The notes beneath the pieces are model-generated. The model saw nothing but the letters and a program-made list of their open reading frames with translations, had not been told where the DNA came from and made no database searches. From Actinomadura oligospora ATCC 43269 (GTDB lineage: Bacteria > Actinomycetota > Actinomycetes > Streptosporangiales > Streptosporangiaceae): DNA of 64,000 bases. Positions 32,487-44,911 of the stretch are shown here, piece after piece. The stretch lies in NCBI RefSeq assembly GCF_000518265.1, contig NZ_JADG01000004.1:558001-622000 (forward strand), given 5' to 3'. The translations under genes were made by a program, and so were the position numbers. Position 1 is the stretch's first letter. Each line of letters opens with the position of its first letter.

Positions 32487-35250
32487 GGTGCGGGACCTGC
32501 GCCCGGTTGCGCGGCAGGTCGGTGTCGCCGGTGTCCTGGGGGGCGTTCTGCGGGAACCGCGTGAGCACCTCGTCCGGCGTCATGACCTTGGGGTCACCCG
32601 GGTAGGGACGCTTCCACCCGGTGCTGGCGTACCAGGTCAGCCGGTTGAACGGGGCGAACGCGAGGTTGTCCTCGGACTGGAAGTCCTGCTTCTGCGACCA
32701 GGTCAGCCACGCCTTCTCCATCGGGTCGCCGACCTGCGCCGCCGACTTGTTCATCGTGTCCAGCGGGATCTGGTTCGGCACCGCCGTGTACGGCGTGAAG
32801 TCCGGCTTGTCGGTGAACGCGTCGTACATCGGCACCGCGGCGAGGTCGAGCTGGTTCATCGGCGGCAGGCCGAGGATCTGCTCGATCGTGCGGGTCACGT
32901 TGATCTGGCTGTAGTAGGTGTGGTCGACCGCGCCGCGCTTGGCGTACGGGCTGGCGATCATCGTGACGTTGCGGTGGCCGTCGACGTGGTCGACGCCGTT
33001 CTGGGAGTCGTCCTCGACGACGAAGACCGCGCTGTCCTTCCAGAACTTGGAGTGCGAGATGGAGTCGATGATCCGGCCGGTGGCCAGGTCGTTGTCGGCG
33101 ACCATCGCCGACGGCGTCGGGTAGCCGGGGGTGACGCCGTTGGTGTGGTCGTCCATCACCCAGAGCATGTTCAGCGCCGGGAGCTTGCCGCTCTTCTCGA
33201 ATCCGGCGAGGTCGCGCTGGAAGATGTCGGCGCGGTACTGGTCAGGGATGTAGGTCTGGAAGTTCGGGAAGTCCGGCGACAGGATCTTGGCGAGCGACGG
33301 GACGTCGGTCCTGGTGGCGCAGGTCCCCATCGGGATGTGCGGGTCGCCCTGCGCCTTCCCCTCGAGGATCTTGGAGTCCTGGTACCACTGCTGCCAGCTG
33401 CCGCCGCAGTCCTTGCCGGTCTCCTTGTTGGTGAACCACTCGGCGTACTCGCCCCAGACCTTCGCGTCCAGGCCGTGCGCCATCGCGTTGTCCCACAGGA
33501 ACCCGGATTTGGGGTACACCATCGCGTCCGGCTGGCCGTAGTCGCGGACGTAGTTGGCGTACGACCGCTCCAGGTAGTCGTTGACGAACGCCGCGTCCAG
33601 CCAGGTGTGCCCGGACGCCGAGTTCGTGCCGTCCGAGTACAGGTTGTCGATCAGCGGGAACCGCTTCGACAGCTCGTGCGCGTTCGGCGTGACCTTCTGC
33701 CCGAACTGCGCGAGGTCGGCCCTGCCGTTGCCGCGCGGGTCGTCCCCGAAGACCTGGTCGTAGGTCCGGTTCTCGCGGACGATCACGAACACGTGCTTGA
33801 TCTTGGACGGGGAGCCGGTGCGCACCGGGACCGCGACGGGCCGCGCGTTCCTCGAGCCCTTCCTGTTGCGCTCCTTCAGCCCGTGCCACTGGTTGTTCGC
33901 GAACACCTTGGAGGTGTAGGCGGCCATCTCCTTCGGCGTCGGCCGGTCGATCAGGCCGATCGTGCCGACGTCGGCGTACACCTGGCGGCCGGTGGCCGGG
34001 GTGGTGCCGGGGCCCTGGCTGATCGTCCGGTCCGGGCCGAGCGCGCCGACGCCCGCCTGGCTCGCGACGACGAGCTTGCCGAGCGCCGCGTCCCAGTGGA
34101 GCGTTCCGGGATACCAGCCGGTCGGGATCAGGCCGTCGAACGCGGGCTCGCGGTGGCCGCCCGCGTACTTGTAGACGGCGACCGCGTTGTTCCGGCCCAG
34201 GCTGACCGCCAGGTGCGTGGAGTCGAGGAACTCCAGCGCGTTGGGTGAGCTGCCGTACGGCTGGCCGGGCAGCGGGTTGACGTTGAACGTCCGGACGACG
34301 CGTCCACGGGTGGTGTCGAGCACCGAGACCGTGTCGTCGCTGGAGTTGGTGACCAGCACCTCGGTGCCGTGCGCGAGCAGGCTGGACGGGTCGAGCCCGA
34401 CCTTGTAGGTCCGGACGACCTCGCCGGACGCGATGTCGACCTCGGACACCGTGCCGTTGTTCGCGCGGCCGTCGCGGGCGTCGGCGACGACGGGCGAGTC
34501 GTAGCTGAGGTTGGTGTGGTCGCCCGCGCCGGGGACGCGGCCGCCCTCGTTACCGACGAACGCGTGCTGCCCGACGATGACCACGTCGCGCGGCGCGACC
34601 CCGACCTTGGTCGGAGCGCCGAACGTACCGGTCTCCGGGTCGAGGACGGCGATCCGGTCCCAGCCGCTGAACGCGACGACGATGTGCTTGCCGTCGGGGG
34701 CCCAGGCGAGGCCGGTCGGGAGCGGCTGCGCGGCGCTGCCGTCCGGGCCCTTCGGCACGGACGCGTCGGCCGGGATCGCGACGCTGACCGGCGCGCTGAG
34801 CCTGCCGTCGGCCGCGACCGTGAACCGCAGGATGTTCTTGGCCTGCGTGGCCCACAGCGTGTCGCCGTCCCGCGAGTACAGCAGGCCGGTCACGCCGATG
34901 TTGCCGCTGCCCACGCCCTTCGGCGGGGTGTACTGCTGCAGGACCTTGTGGTCGGCCAGGTCCACGACCGTGAACAGGCCGCCGCCGGACTTGGTGAGGT
35001 CGACGGCGGTCCTGCCGTCGGGCCGGACGGCCATGTCCATGGGCCGTCCGGACTGCTCGATGCTGACTCCGGCGGGGGTGACGTACTGGTTGTTCGAGGT
35101 GAGGACGGAACCGTCCGACTGGCGTCCGACCAGGTGGTCGGTCAGCGGCTTGTTCGCGCCCCCGGAACCGGCCGCGTACGCGGCCGTCGACACCGCGAGC
35201 ACGGCGGCCGCGGTGCCGAGGAGGGGGAGGGGGAGGGACTTCCGGCGCAT
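32479..35250 (-). CDS. Secreted beta-propeller protein with a C-terminal phosphoesterase domain
   Basis: 923 residues. A signal peptide (LPLPLLGTAAAVLAVSTAAYA) precedes residues about 40-430 that form a YVTN/NHL-type propeller: repeats such as PTGLAWAPDGKHIVVAFSGWDRIAVLDP, PSSLLAHGTEVLVTNSSDDTVSVLDTTRG and PNALEFLDSTHLAVSLG. Residues about 480-860 are a PF04185-like phosphoesterase domain (KHVFVIVRENRTYDQVFGD, NLYSDGTNSASGHTWLDAAF, VVEDDSQNGVDHVDGHRNV, SPYAKRGAVDHTYYSQ), the alkaline-phosphatase-like fold of phospholipase C/acid phosphatases. It should act outside the cell. It is the first gene of an operon with an ABC-2 exporter and a lipoprotein. ATG 35250 has GGAGA before it. Confidence 0.85.
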   Translation of the reverse strand: MRRKSLPLPLLGTAAAVLAVSTAAYAAGSGGANKPLTDHLVGRQSDGSVLTSNNQYVTPAGVSIEQSGRPMDMAVRPDGRTAVDLTKSGGGLFTVVDLADHKVLQQYTPPKGVGSGNIGVTGLLYSRDGDTLWATQAKNILRFTVAADGRLSAPVSVAIPADASVPKGPDGSAAQPLPTGLAWAPDGKHIVVAFSGWDRIAVLDPETGTFGAPTKVGVAPRDVVIVGQHAFVGNEGGRVPGAGDHTNLSYDSPVVADARDGRANNGTVSEVDIASGEVVRTYKVGLDPSSLLAHGTEVLVTNSSDDTVSVLDTTRGRVVRTFNVNPLPGQPYGSSPNALEFLDSTHLAVSLGRNNAVAVYKYAGGHREPAFDGLIPTGWYPGTLHWDAALGKLVVASQAGVGALGPDRTISQGPGTTPATGRQVYADVGTIGLIDRPTPKEMAAYTSKVFANNQWHGLKERNRKGSRNARPVAVPVRTGSPSKIKHVFVIVRENRTYDQVFGDDPRGNGRADLAQFGQKVTPNAHELSKRFPLIDNLYSDGTNSASGHTWLDAAFVNDYLERSYANYVRDYGQPDAMVYPKSGFLWDNAMAHGLDAKVWGEYAEWFTNKETGKDCGGSWQQWYQDSKILEGKAQGDPHIPMGTCATRTDVPSLAKILSPDFPNFQTYIPDQYRADIFQRDLAGFEKSGKLPALNMLWVMDDHTNGVTPGYPTPSAMVADNDLATGRIIDSISHSKFWKDSAVFVVEDDSQNGVDHVDGHRNVTMIASPYAKRGAVDHTYYSQINVTRTIEQILGLPPMNQLDLAAVPMYDAFTDKPDFTPYTAVPNQIPLDTMNKSAAQVGDPMEKAWLTWSQKQDFQSEDNLAFAPFNRLTWYASTGWKRPYPGDPKVMTPDEVLTRFPQNAPQDTGDTDLPRNRAQVPHHG

Positions 35251-35410
35251 CAGGGTCTCCGGATCTTGGGCGGACTGCCCCGTGAAGGTAGACCCGCCTC
35301 CGGGACGCCCCCCGCAACGCCGCGTGAAGTCCCGGTGAACTCCCCCACTCGCCACCGAAGCCCCCAGATCACCCCATATCCCCGGGCGTCTCGGACAACC
35401 AGAAGAACGC

Positions 35411-35416
35411 TATCGT
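35411..35416 (+). promoter_or_regulatory. -10 box of a leaderless kinase transcript
   Basis: TATCGT ends 8 nt before ATG 35425, and no Shine-Dalgarno sequence intervenes. The spacing places transcription start at or next to the A of the start codon. Confidence 0.5.
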
Positions 35417-35424
35417 CCCTTTGC

Positions 35425-39071
<3,647 letters not shown>

Positions 39072-39113
39072 CCCGCGAGGCCGCCCCTTCAGAACCTGCC
39101 CACCCAGGACGAC

Positions 39114-39150
39114 CGGTGCCACGTTCCCGCCCCGCGGGAACGTGGCACCG
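39114..39150. terminator. Perfect 17-bp hairpin after argG
   Basis: CGGTGCCACGTTCCCGC at 39114-39130 pairs with its exact complement at 39134-39150 with only CCC in the loop. It lies between argG and a convergent regulator and should work in both directions. The 105 bp after it hold only GC-rich degenerate repeats of GCGTTCGGGT. Confidence 0.9.
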
Positions 39151-39256
39151 TCGTGTTCCAGGTCGCCGTCCAGGCGCGTTCGGGTAGCCGCCCCGGCGCG
39201 TCCGGGGTGCCGTGCAGGCGGGTTCGGGTCGGCGGTTCCGGGCGCGTTCGGTGGCG

Positions 39257-40252
39257 TCAGTTCGGGGCGGGGTCGAGCCAGCCCTGCGTGGCGGCGTGCC
39301 AGCCGAGTTGCATGCGCGTCTGGACGCCCGCGAGGGCCATCAGCCCGGCGATGCGGCGCTGGACGGTCCGCAGCGAGATCCCGAGCTGCTTGGCGACGGC
39401 GTCGTCGGTGTAGCCCGCGAGCAGCAGTTCGAGGAGTTCTGCGTCGGTCTCGTCCAGCGGGGTCGCGGCGCGGGCGCCGGGGGCGTCCTCGCCGTGGGCC
39501 GGGGTGCGGATCGGGGTGGCCCGCATCCACTCGGCCTCGAAGAGCGCGAGCAGGGCGTCCAGCAGCGCGGACTCGTGGACGACGAGCGCGCCCGCGCCGT
39601 CGGGTCCGGGGGTGGCGAGGATCGGCAGGAACGCGGCGCGCCGGTCCACGATGATCAGCTTGAGCGGGACCGTCCCGACGAGGCGGACCCGCTCGCCCTC
39701 CGGGATGGTCGCGAGCGCCGCCTGGATCCCGCCCTGCTCCTCCAGCGCGGCGCGCTCGGCGACCACCCGGTAGCGGACGCCCCGCGCGAGCGCGGCCTGC
39801 TCGGCGGCGGTGTTCTCCGCCGCGCTGACCGCCGTCGCGGGCGCCTTGACGAACGCCAGCACCTCGCTCTCGGCGCCCATCTGCAGCAGCCGGAACCGCT
39901 CGGCGACCTGCCGCTGCCCCTGCACCACGTCGATCAGGCCGGAGATGCCGCGGCGGGCGGAGGCGGCCTGGTAGACCTCCTGCAGCGCGTCGATCTGGAG
40001 CTCGGCGCGCTTGATCTCGTTGCGCTGCTCGACCAGCAGCGCGCCGAGCGCTGCGGCGGGCGGCGCGGCGACGAACCGGGCGAGGTCCTGGCTGTCGTGG
40101 GAGGCGAGGCCGCGCCGTTCGAGGGTGGTGAGCAGCGCGCGGGTCTCGGCGGCGGAGAGCCGCAGCCGGACGGCCAGCTCGGCCGCGGACGCGGAGGGGA
40201 CGGCGATCAGCTCGCGGTAGGCGAACGTCTCGTCGGGGGTGAGTCCGAACAC
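39257..40252 (-). CDS. Two-HTH regulator (TrmB-like winged helix plus LuxR-type HTH)
   Basis: 331 residues. The N-terminus (LTPDETFAYRELIAVPSASAAELAVRLRLSAAETRALLTTLERRGL) is a TrmB-like winged helix. A helical linker (QIDALQEVYQAASA) and a PLD-like effector part follow: GSEVLAFVKAPAT and VPLKLIIVDRRAAFLPI. The last 65 residues (PLDETDAELLELLLAGYTDDAVAKQLGISLRTVQRRIAGLMAL) form a LuxR/FixJ-type HTH. Such proteins sit next to secreted subtilases in actinomycetes and probably regulate them. GTG 40252 is preferred because upstream codons lack family-like sequence; ATG 40342 is possible. Divergent from the subtilase gene. Confidence 0.8.
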   Translation of the reverse strand: MFGLTPDETFAYRELIAVPSASAAELAVRLRLSAAETRALLTTLERRGLASHDSQDLARFVAAPPAAALGALLVEQRNEIKRAELQIDALQEVYQAASARRGISGLIDVVQGQRQVAERFRLLQMGAESEVLAFVKAPATAVSAAENTAAEQAALARGVRYRVVAERAALEEQGGIQAALATIPEGERVRLVGTVPLKLIIVDRRAAFLPILATPGPDGAGALVVHESALLDALLALFEAEWMRATPIRTPAHGEDAPGARAATPLDETDAELLELLLAGYTDDAVAKQLGISLRTVQRRIAGLMALAGVQTRMQLGWHAATQGWLDPAPN

Positions 40253-40384
40253 GCGGTCAGCATCGCAGGTGTCCCTGGCGCGTCCGCGCCAAACCTGGCC
40301 AAGGCGTGATGACGGGAACACGCCATGACGCATAACCGCCACGATCTCCGTATTGAGGGTGTCGGGGTCCCGCCATGATCCTCG

Positions 40385-40396
40385 GGGTGATCACCC
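40385..40396. promoter_or_regulatory. 12-bp palindrome in the subtilase leader
   Basis: GGGTGATCACCC is a perfect palindrome 20 bp before the subtilase start, in the region shared with the divergent two-HTH regulator. It is a candidate binding site for that regulator. Confidence 0.4.
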
Positions 40397-40415
40397 GTAG
40401 CCCCCGGAGGTTCCC

Positions 40416-43400
40416 TTGAGAACACCCTCCCGCGGCCTGCCGGCGGCCCTGCTGCCGGTCGCGGTCGCCCTCGGGGTCGGCGTCGCGTCCCCCGCGCTCG
40501 CCGCCACACCCGCCGCACCCACCCCCTCCCCCGCCCCCACGACCCCGAAGACCGCCGACGCCCGCGCCACCGCCTCGGTCACGCTGATCACCGGCGACGT
40601 CGTCACCCTCGGCGCCACCCCGGACGGAAAGGCCGTCACCACCGTCGAACCCGCGCCCGGCTCGACCGGCGGATCCGAGACGCAGTCGGTCGGCCGCGAC
40701 ACCTACGTCATCCCGGACGCCGCCCGTCCGCTGCTGGCCGCGGGCAGGCTCGACCGGGAGCTGTTCAACGTCAGCAAGCTCGTCCGGTTCGGATACACCG
40801 ACAAGGCGGGCGCCGGACTGCCGCTGATCGCCCTGTACGGCGGACGGGCCGCCCGGTCCGTCCCGGCGGGCGCGGCGAAGAAGCGCGACCTGCCGAGCAT
40901 CAACGGCGCCGCGATCCAGATCGGCAAGGGCCAGGCCAGGGCGTTCTGGACGTCGATCGCCCCGGCCGCGAAGGGCGTCGCGCCACGCGCTCTGGCGGGC
41001 GGTCTCGGCAAGGTCTGGCTGGACGGCAAGGTGAAGGCGTCCGACGAGGTCGGCAACCCGCAGATCGGCGCGCCCGAGGTGTGGCAGAAGGGCCAGAAGG
41101 GCTCGGGCGCGACGGTCGCCGTCCTCGACACCGGCCTGGACGTCACGCACCCGGACATGGCCGGACGTGTCGCCGACGGCAGCACCTCGTTCGTCCCCGG
41201 CCAGGACATCACGGACAGGATCGGGCATGGCACGCACGTGTCGTCCACGATCGCCGGGACGGGCGCGGCCTCGGGCGGCAAGCAGTCCGGTGTCGCGCCC
41301 GAGGCCAGGGTCGTCATGGGCAAGGTGCTCGGCGACGACGGCTACGGCCAGGACTCGTGGATCATCGCGGGCATGGAGTGGGCCGCGTCCAAGGCCCGCG
41401 TCGTCAGCATGAGCCTCGGCGACCCGAGCGTCACCGTCGCGGGCGACCCGATGGCGCAGGCCGTGGACCGGCTCAGCGCGCAGACCGGCTCCCTCTTCGT
41501 CATCGCCGCGGGCAACAGCGGCGGCGAGGGCACGGTCAGCAGTCCCGGCTTGGCCGACTCGGCGCTGACCGTCGGGGCCGTGGACGCGAACGATGAGCGC
41601 GCCTACTTCTCCAGCATGGGCCCGCGCGGCGGCGACCACGGCATGAAGCCCGACATCGCCGCGCCCGGCGTGGACATCATCGCCGCACGCTCCAAGGACT
41701 CGCCCGGCAGCGGCAGCTACGTGCGGATGAGCGGCACGTCCATGGCGACGCCGCATGTCGCGGGGGCCGCCGCGATCCTCGCCCAGCAGCATCCGGACTG
41801 GAAGGCCCCGCAGCTCAAGGCTGCCCTCATGTCCACCTCGACCGAGCTGAAGGGCGCCTCCGCGTTCGAGCTCGGCTCCGGGCGGCTCTGGCTGCCCGGC
41901 GCGGTCGGGGACGTGTCCGCGACCGGCTCGCAGTTCTTCGGCTTCGACGCGTGGCCGCACACCGGCGTGGACCCGGTCACGAAGACCGTCACCTTCACCA
42001 ACGGCGGCGACACCGCGCGGGACCTCAAGCTGAGCGCCCACGCGACCGGCGCGGACGGCAAGGACGCCGGGGACCTCTTCAAGCTGTCCACGACGCAGGT
42101 GACCGTCCCGGCGCACGGCACCGCCGACGTGAACGTCACGGCCGACGCGGACGACGCGCCGGGCACCGGGAACTTCACCGGCCAGGTGGACGCCGCCGAC
42201 CAGGACGGCAAGGTCGTCGCGCACACGGCCCTCGGCCTGGTCAGGGAGGACGAGCGCTACAACCTGGACATCAGGCTGACCGGCCGCGACGGCAAGCCCA
42301 TCGGCGGCGACCTCGCGCTGTACCGGTACGGCGACCAGTTCGTCCAGATGGTCACCGCCGACCCGGCCACGGGCGCGGTGCCCGAGTTGCGGCTCGCCCC
42401 GGGCGTCTACTCGGTGAGCGGGAACGTCGCGGTCGCGGGCGACCACGGCCCCGGCTCGCAGGGCGTCGCGTTCCTGAGCGCCCCGCACCTGAACCTGGCC
42501 AAGGACACCACGCTCACGCTGGACGCGCGCAAGGCGGCGCACATCACCGTGAGGACGCCGAAGCGGTCGGTCGCGGACTACCGGCGGATCGGGTCATTCC
42601 ACGACTCGGGCATCGGTGGACAGTTCGCCACGTTCTCCACGACCTACACCGCCCCGCCCAGCGTGGACGACCTGTACGCCCTGCCGACCGGCAAGGTCGG
42701 GGGCGGGAAGTACGACTTCGCGGTCCGCTACCGGATGACCAAGCCGTACCTGGCCGTGTCCGGAACGGCCGGGATCGGCGGACTCGACCCGCTCTACTTC
42801 CAGGGCTCGGTGCGCCTGGACGGCAAGGTCGACCTGCCGGTCGTGTCCGCGGGGAAGGGCGGCGCGGACGAGTACAAGGGCGTCCAGGCCAAGGGCGCGG
42901 CCGTCGTGATCACCCGGAGCGACACGGTCGGCCCGGACGAGGCGGTGGCTGCCGCGCAGGCCGCCGGAGCGGCGTTCCTGCTGGTCGCGAACGACCGTCC
43001 GGGGCGGTTCACGAACTACCTGGGGTCCGGGCTCCCTGTCGCGTCGGTGACGCAGGCGGAGGGCGCGCGGCTGCTCGCGGGCGCGGCGAAGGGCGCGCGG
43101 CTCGTCGGCTCGGCCGTGGAGTTCGCGCCGTACAAGTACGACCTGAGCAGGTCGTATCCCGGTGGCATCCCGTCCGGGCTCGGGTGGGACGTCCGTGACG
43201 AGACCCTCGCCCGGGTGGACGAGCGGTTCGTCGGCGACCCGAAGAGCGTCGCGTTCGAGTCGCGCGGCGACTGCCGCGACTACCAGTGGCCGCCGTGCCA
43301 GGGACCGTTCGACCCGCAGGGCCTCGGCCGCGCGCGCGTGAGCTACCTGTCCACCGAGCAGGGCAACACCTGGTACGACGACGCGCAGACCGCGGACGGC

Positions 43401-44114
43401 TGGGGACAGCGCTACGAGAACCGCGCCTACACCCCCGGCACGTCGAAGCTGGACTGGTTCGAGCCGGTCACCCGGCCGCGCCTCGGCCAGGGCTTCTGGG
43501 GCCCGTTCCAGAGCGCCGACTTCTTCCAGGTGAACGTCCCGACCGACGGCGGCACGCTCACGACGGGCGCCGACGACCGGTCGCAGATCGCCTCGCGCCT
43601 GTTCCAGAACGGCACGCTGGTCGCCAAGTCCAGCTCGCAGGCGATCCAGAGGTCCGTCCCGCACGTGGACGGACCGGCCCACTACCGCTTCGAACAGGAC
43701 ACGACGAACACGTCCCGGCGTCTCTCCACCGCCACGCACAGCGCGTGGGAGTTCGCGACGACCAGCACGGACGCCAAGACGCTGCTGCCGCTGCTCCAGC
43801 TCGGCTACAACGTCGGCACCGACCTGGGCGGGAACGCGAAGGCGGGGACGCGCGGCGCCCTCGGCCTCACCACCTGGCAGCAGCCGGGCGCGGTCGGCGC
43901 GGGCAAGAAGGCCACCGAGGCCACGCTCGAGGTGTCCTTCGACGACGGCGGGACCTGGCAGCGGGTACCGCTCGCCCGCAGCGGCTCCGCATGGCAGGGC
44001 AGCGTCTCCTACCCGAGGACCCCCGGCGCGTTCGTGTCGCTCCGCGCCACCGCGCGCGACGACGCGGGGAACACCGTCAAGCAGGAGGTGATCCGCGCCT
44101 TCGGCCTGAGCTGA
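40416..44114 (+). CDS. Large secreted subtilisin-like (S8) protease
   Basis: 1232 residues. A Sec signal peptide ending SPALAATPAA is followed by a propeptide with the common opening ATASVTLITGDVVTL. The peptidase S8 domain has D238 (AVLDTGLD), H271 (GHGTHVSSTIAG) and S442 (GTSMATPHVAGAAA), with the oxyanion Asn in AAGNSGGEG. Beyond about residue 500 lie beta-sandwich-like segments, a PA-like region near 815-890 (GAAVVITRSDTVGPDEA, FLLVANDRPGRF) and a further 300 residues with no clear domain. TTG 40416 follows CGGAGG with a 5-nt spacer. It degrades protein outside the cell; a repeat block and a terminator follow the stop. Confidence 0.93.
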   Translation: MRTPSRGLPAALLPVAVALGVGVASPALAATPAAPTPSPAPTTPKTADARATASVTLITGDVVTLGATPDGKAVTTVEPAPGSTGGSETQSVGRDTYVIPDAARPLLAAGRLDRELFNVSKLVRFGYTDKAGAGLPLIALYGGRAARSVPAGAAKKRDLPSINGAAIQIGKGQARAFWTSIAPAAKGVAPRALAGGLGKVWLDGKVKASDEVGNPQIGAPEVWQKGQKGSGATVAVLDTGLDVTHPDMAGRVADGSTSFVPGQDITDRIGHGTHVSSTIAGTGAASGGKQSGVAPEARVVMGKVLGDDGYGQDSWIIAGMEWAASKARVVSMSLGDPSVTVAGDPMAQAVDRLSAQTGSLFVIAAGNSGGEGTVSSPGLADSALTVGAVDANDERAYFSSMGPRGGDHGMKPDIAAPGVDIIAARSKDSPGSGSYVRMSGTSMATPHVAGAAAILAQQHPDWKAPQLKAALMSTSTELKGASAFELGSGRLWLPGAVGDVSATGSQFFGFDAWPHTGVDPVTKTVTFTNGGDTARDLKLSAHATGADGKDAGDLFKLSTTQVTVPAHGTADVNVTADADDAPGTGNFTGQVDAADQDGKVVAHTALGLVREDERYNLDIRLTGRDGKPIGGDLALYRYGDQFVQMVTADPATGAVPELRLAPGVYSVSGNVAVAGDHGPGSQGVAFLSAPHLNLAKDTTLTLDARKAAHITVRTPKRSVADYRRIGSFHDSGIGGQFATFSTTYTAPPSVDDLYALPTGKVGGGKYDFAVRYRMTKPYLAVSGTAGIGGLDPLYFQGSVRLDGKVDLPVVSAGKGGADEYKGVQAKGAAVVITRSDTVGPDEAVAAAQAAGAAFLLVANDRPGRFTNYLGSGLPVASVTQAEGARLLAGAAKGARLVGSAVEFAPYKYDLSRSYPGGIPSGLGWDVRDETLARVDERFVGDPKSVAFESRGDCRDYQWPPCQGPFDPQGLGRARVSYLSTEQGNTWYDDAQTADGWGQRYENRAYTPGTSKLDWFEPVTRPRLGQGFWGPFQSADFFQVNVPTDGGTLTTGADDRSQIASRLFQNGTLVAKSSSQAIQRSVPHVDGPAHYRFEQDTTNTSRRLSTATHSAWEFATTSTDAKTLLPLLQLGYNVGTDLGGNAKAGTRGALGLTTWQQPGAVGAGKKATEATLEVSFDDGGTWQRVPLARSGSAWQGSVSYPRTPGAFVSLRATARDDAGNTVKQEVIRAFGLS

Positions 44115-44117
44115 TCC

Positions 44118-44156
44118 CTGAGCCGGTCCTCTGAGCCGGTCCTCTGAGCCGGTCCT
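44118..44156. repeat. Three perfect 13-bp tandem repeats after the subtilase stop
   Basis: CTGAGCCGGTCCT occurs three times in a row from 44118 to 44156 and starts a fourth copy (CTGA). It lies between the stop codon and the terminator, so it is transcribed but not translated. Confidence 0.9.
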
Positions 44157-44170
44157 CTGAAGCGCGCGCA

Positions 44171-44208
44171 AAGCCCGGTCGGACTTCCCCCCAAGTCCGG
44201 CCGGGCTT
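44171..44208 (+). terminator. Hairpin terminator of the subtilase gene
   Basis: A 16-bp stem, AAGCCCGGTCGGACTT (44171-44186) against AAGTCCGGCCGGGCTT (44193-44208), with one G-T wobble and a loop of six C. Confidence 0.85.
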
Positions 44209-44364
44209 CGCCGTGTCGGCGGGCGGACGCGCCGGGGCGTCGGTCAGAATGATCACATGTATGTTTGCGCTCATGCTTAAGCGTTGACAGGCTGGACGGC
44301 GCGGCCCGGACGAGCACCACGGGCCACAGGGACGGCGGGGAAGCCACGTGAACGGATCGATCCG

Positions 44365-44733
44365 ATGCTGACCGGGCTCGGCGCGGGGGCGCTGCTGGGC
44401 GGGCTGACGCTGGCCGGGGCGCTGGTGGACGGCCTCGGACGCGGCGGCCCCGGCCTCGTGCTCGGGATCTGCCTGGTCGTCGGCTCGCTGCTGGCCGTGT
44501 CCCTGGTGGACCCGCGGTTCGTCCGGCTCGTGCTGCCCATGCCGCCGCTCGCCTACGCGGTCGCGGCCCCGTTCGCGGGACTCGTCGGGGACGCCGGGCA
44601 GATGGACGACCCGGTGGGCCTGGCGACCGCCGCGGGCCGCTGGCTCAGCGCCGGTTTCGTGGCGATGGCGTCGGCGACGCTGCTGGTCGCGGCGGTCACC
44701 GTGGTACGGACGACCACCACGCGGGCACGCTGA
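44365..44733 (+). CDS. Small integral membrane protein (DUF6542-like)
   Basis: 122 residues with four hydrophobic helices: GAGALLGGLTLAGALV, GPGLVLGICLVVGSLLAVSLV, VRLVLPMPPLAYAVAAPFAGLV and WLSAGFVAMASATLLVAAVTVV. The layout and the phrase PRFVRLVLPMPPLAY resemble DUF6542 domains, which occur alone or fused to other proteins in actinobacteria. ATG 44365 has no strong ribosome site. A TTG 81 bp upstream is in frame but would add a basic Pro-rich tail. It precedes a minisatellite and the LCP gene and might be cotranscribed with it. Confidence 0.65.
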   Translation: MLTGLGAGALLGGLTLAGALVDGLGRGGPGLVLGICLVVGSLLAVSLVDPRFVRLVLPMPPLAYAVAAPFAGLVGDAGQMDDPVGLATAAGRWLSAGFVAMASATLLVAAVTVVRTTTTRAR

Positions 44734-44791
44734 GGACACGGGCACACGACGCACGCACGGGCGCGCCGCCGTCGACAACCGGCCGTCGGCC

Positions 44792-44888
44792 GTCGGCCAC
44801 AGGTCGTCGGCCACAGGTCGTCGGCCACAGGTCGTCGGTCAACGGCCAACGGCCAACGGCAAGCGGCAAGCGGCAAGCGGCAAGTGGC
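44792..44888. repeat. Composite minisatellite (14-bp and 7-bp units)
   Basis: GTCGGCCACAGGTC repeats three times perfectly (44792-44833). After a 7-bp break follow AACGGCC units (44841-44860) and then AAGCGGC three times plus AAGTGGC (44861-44888). The block fills most of the 178-bp gap before the LCP gene and ends 23 bp before its start codon. Confidence 0.92.
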
Positions 44889-44911
44889 GCGAGCCGACCG
44901 GGAGGGGAACA

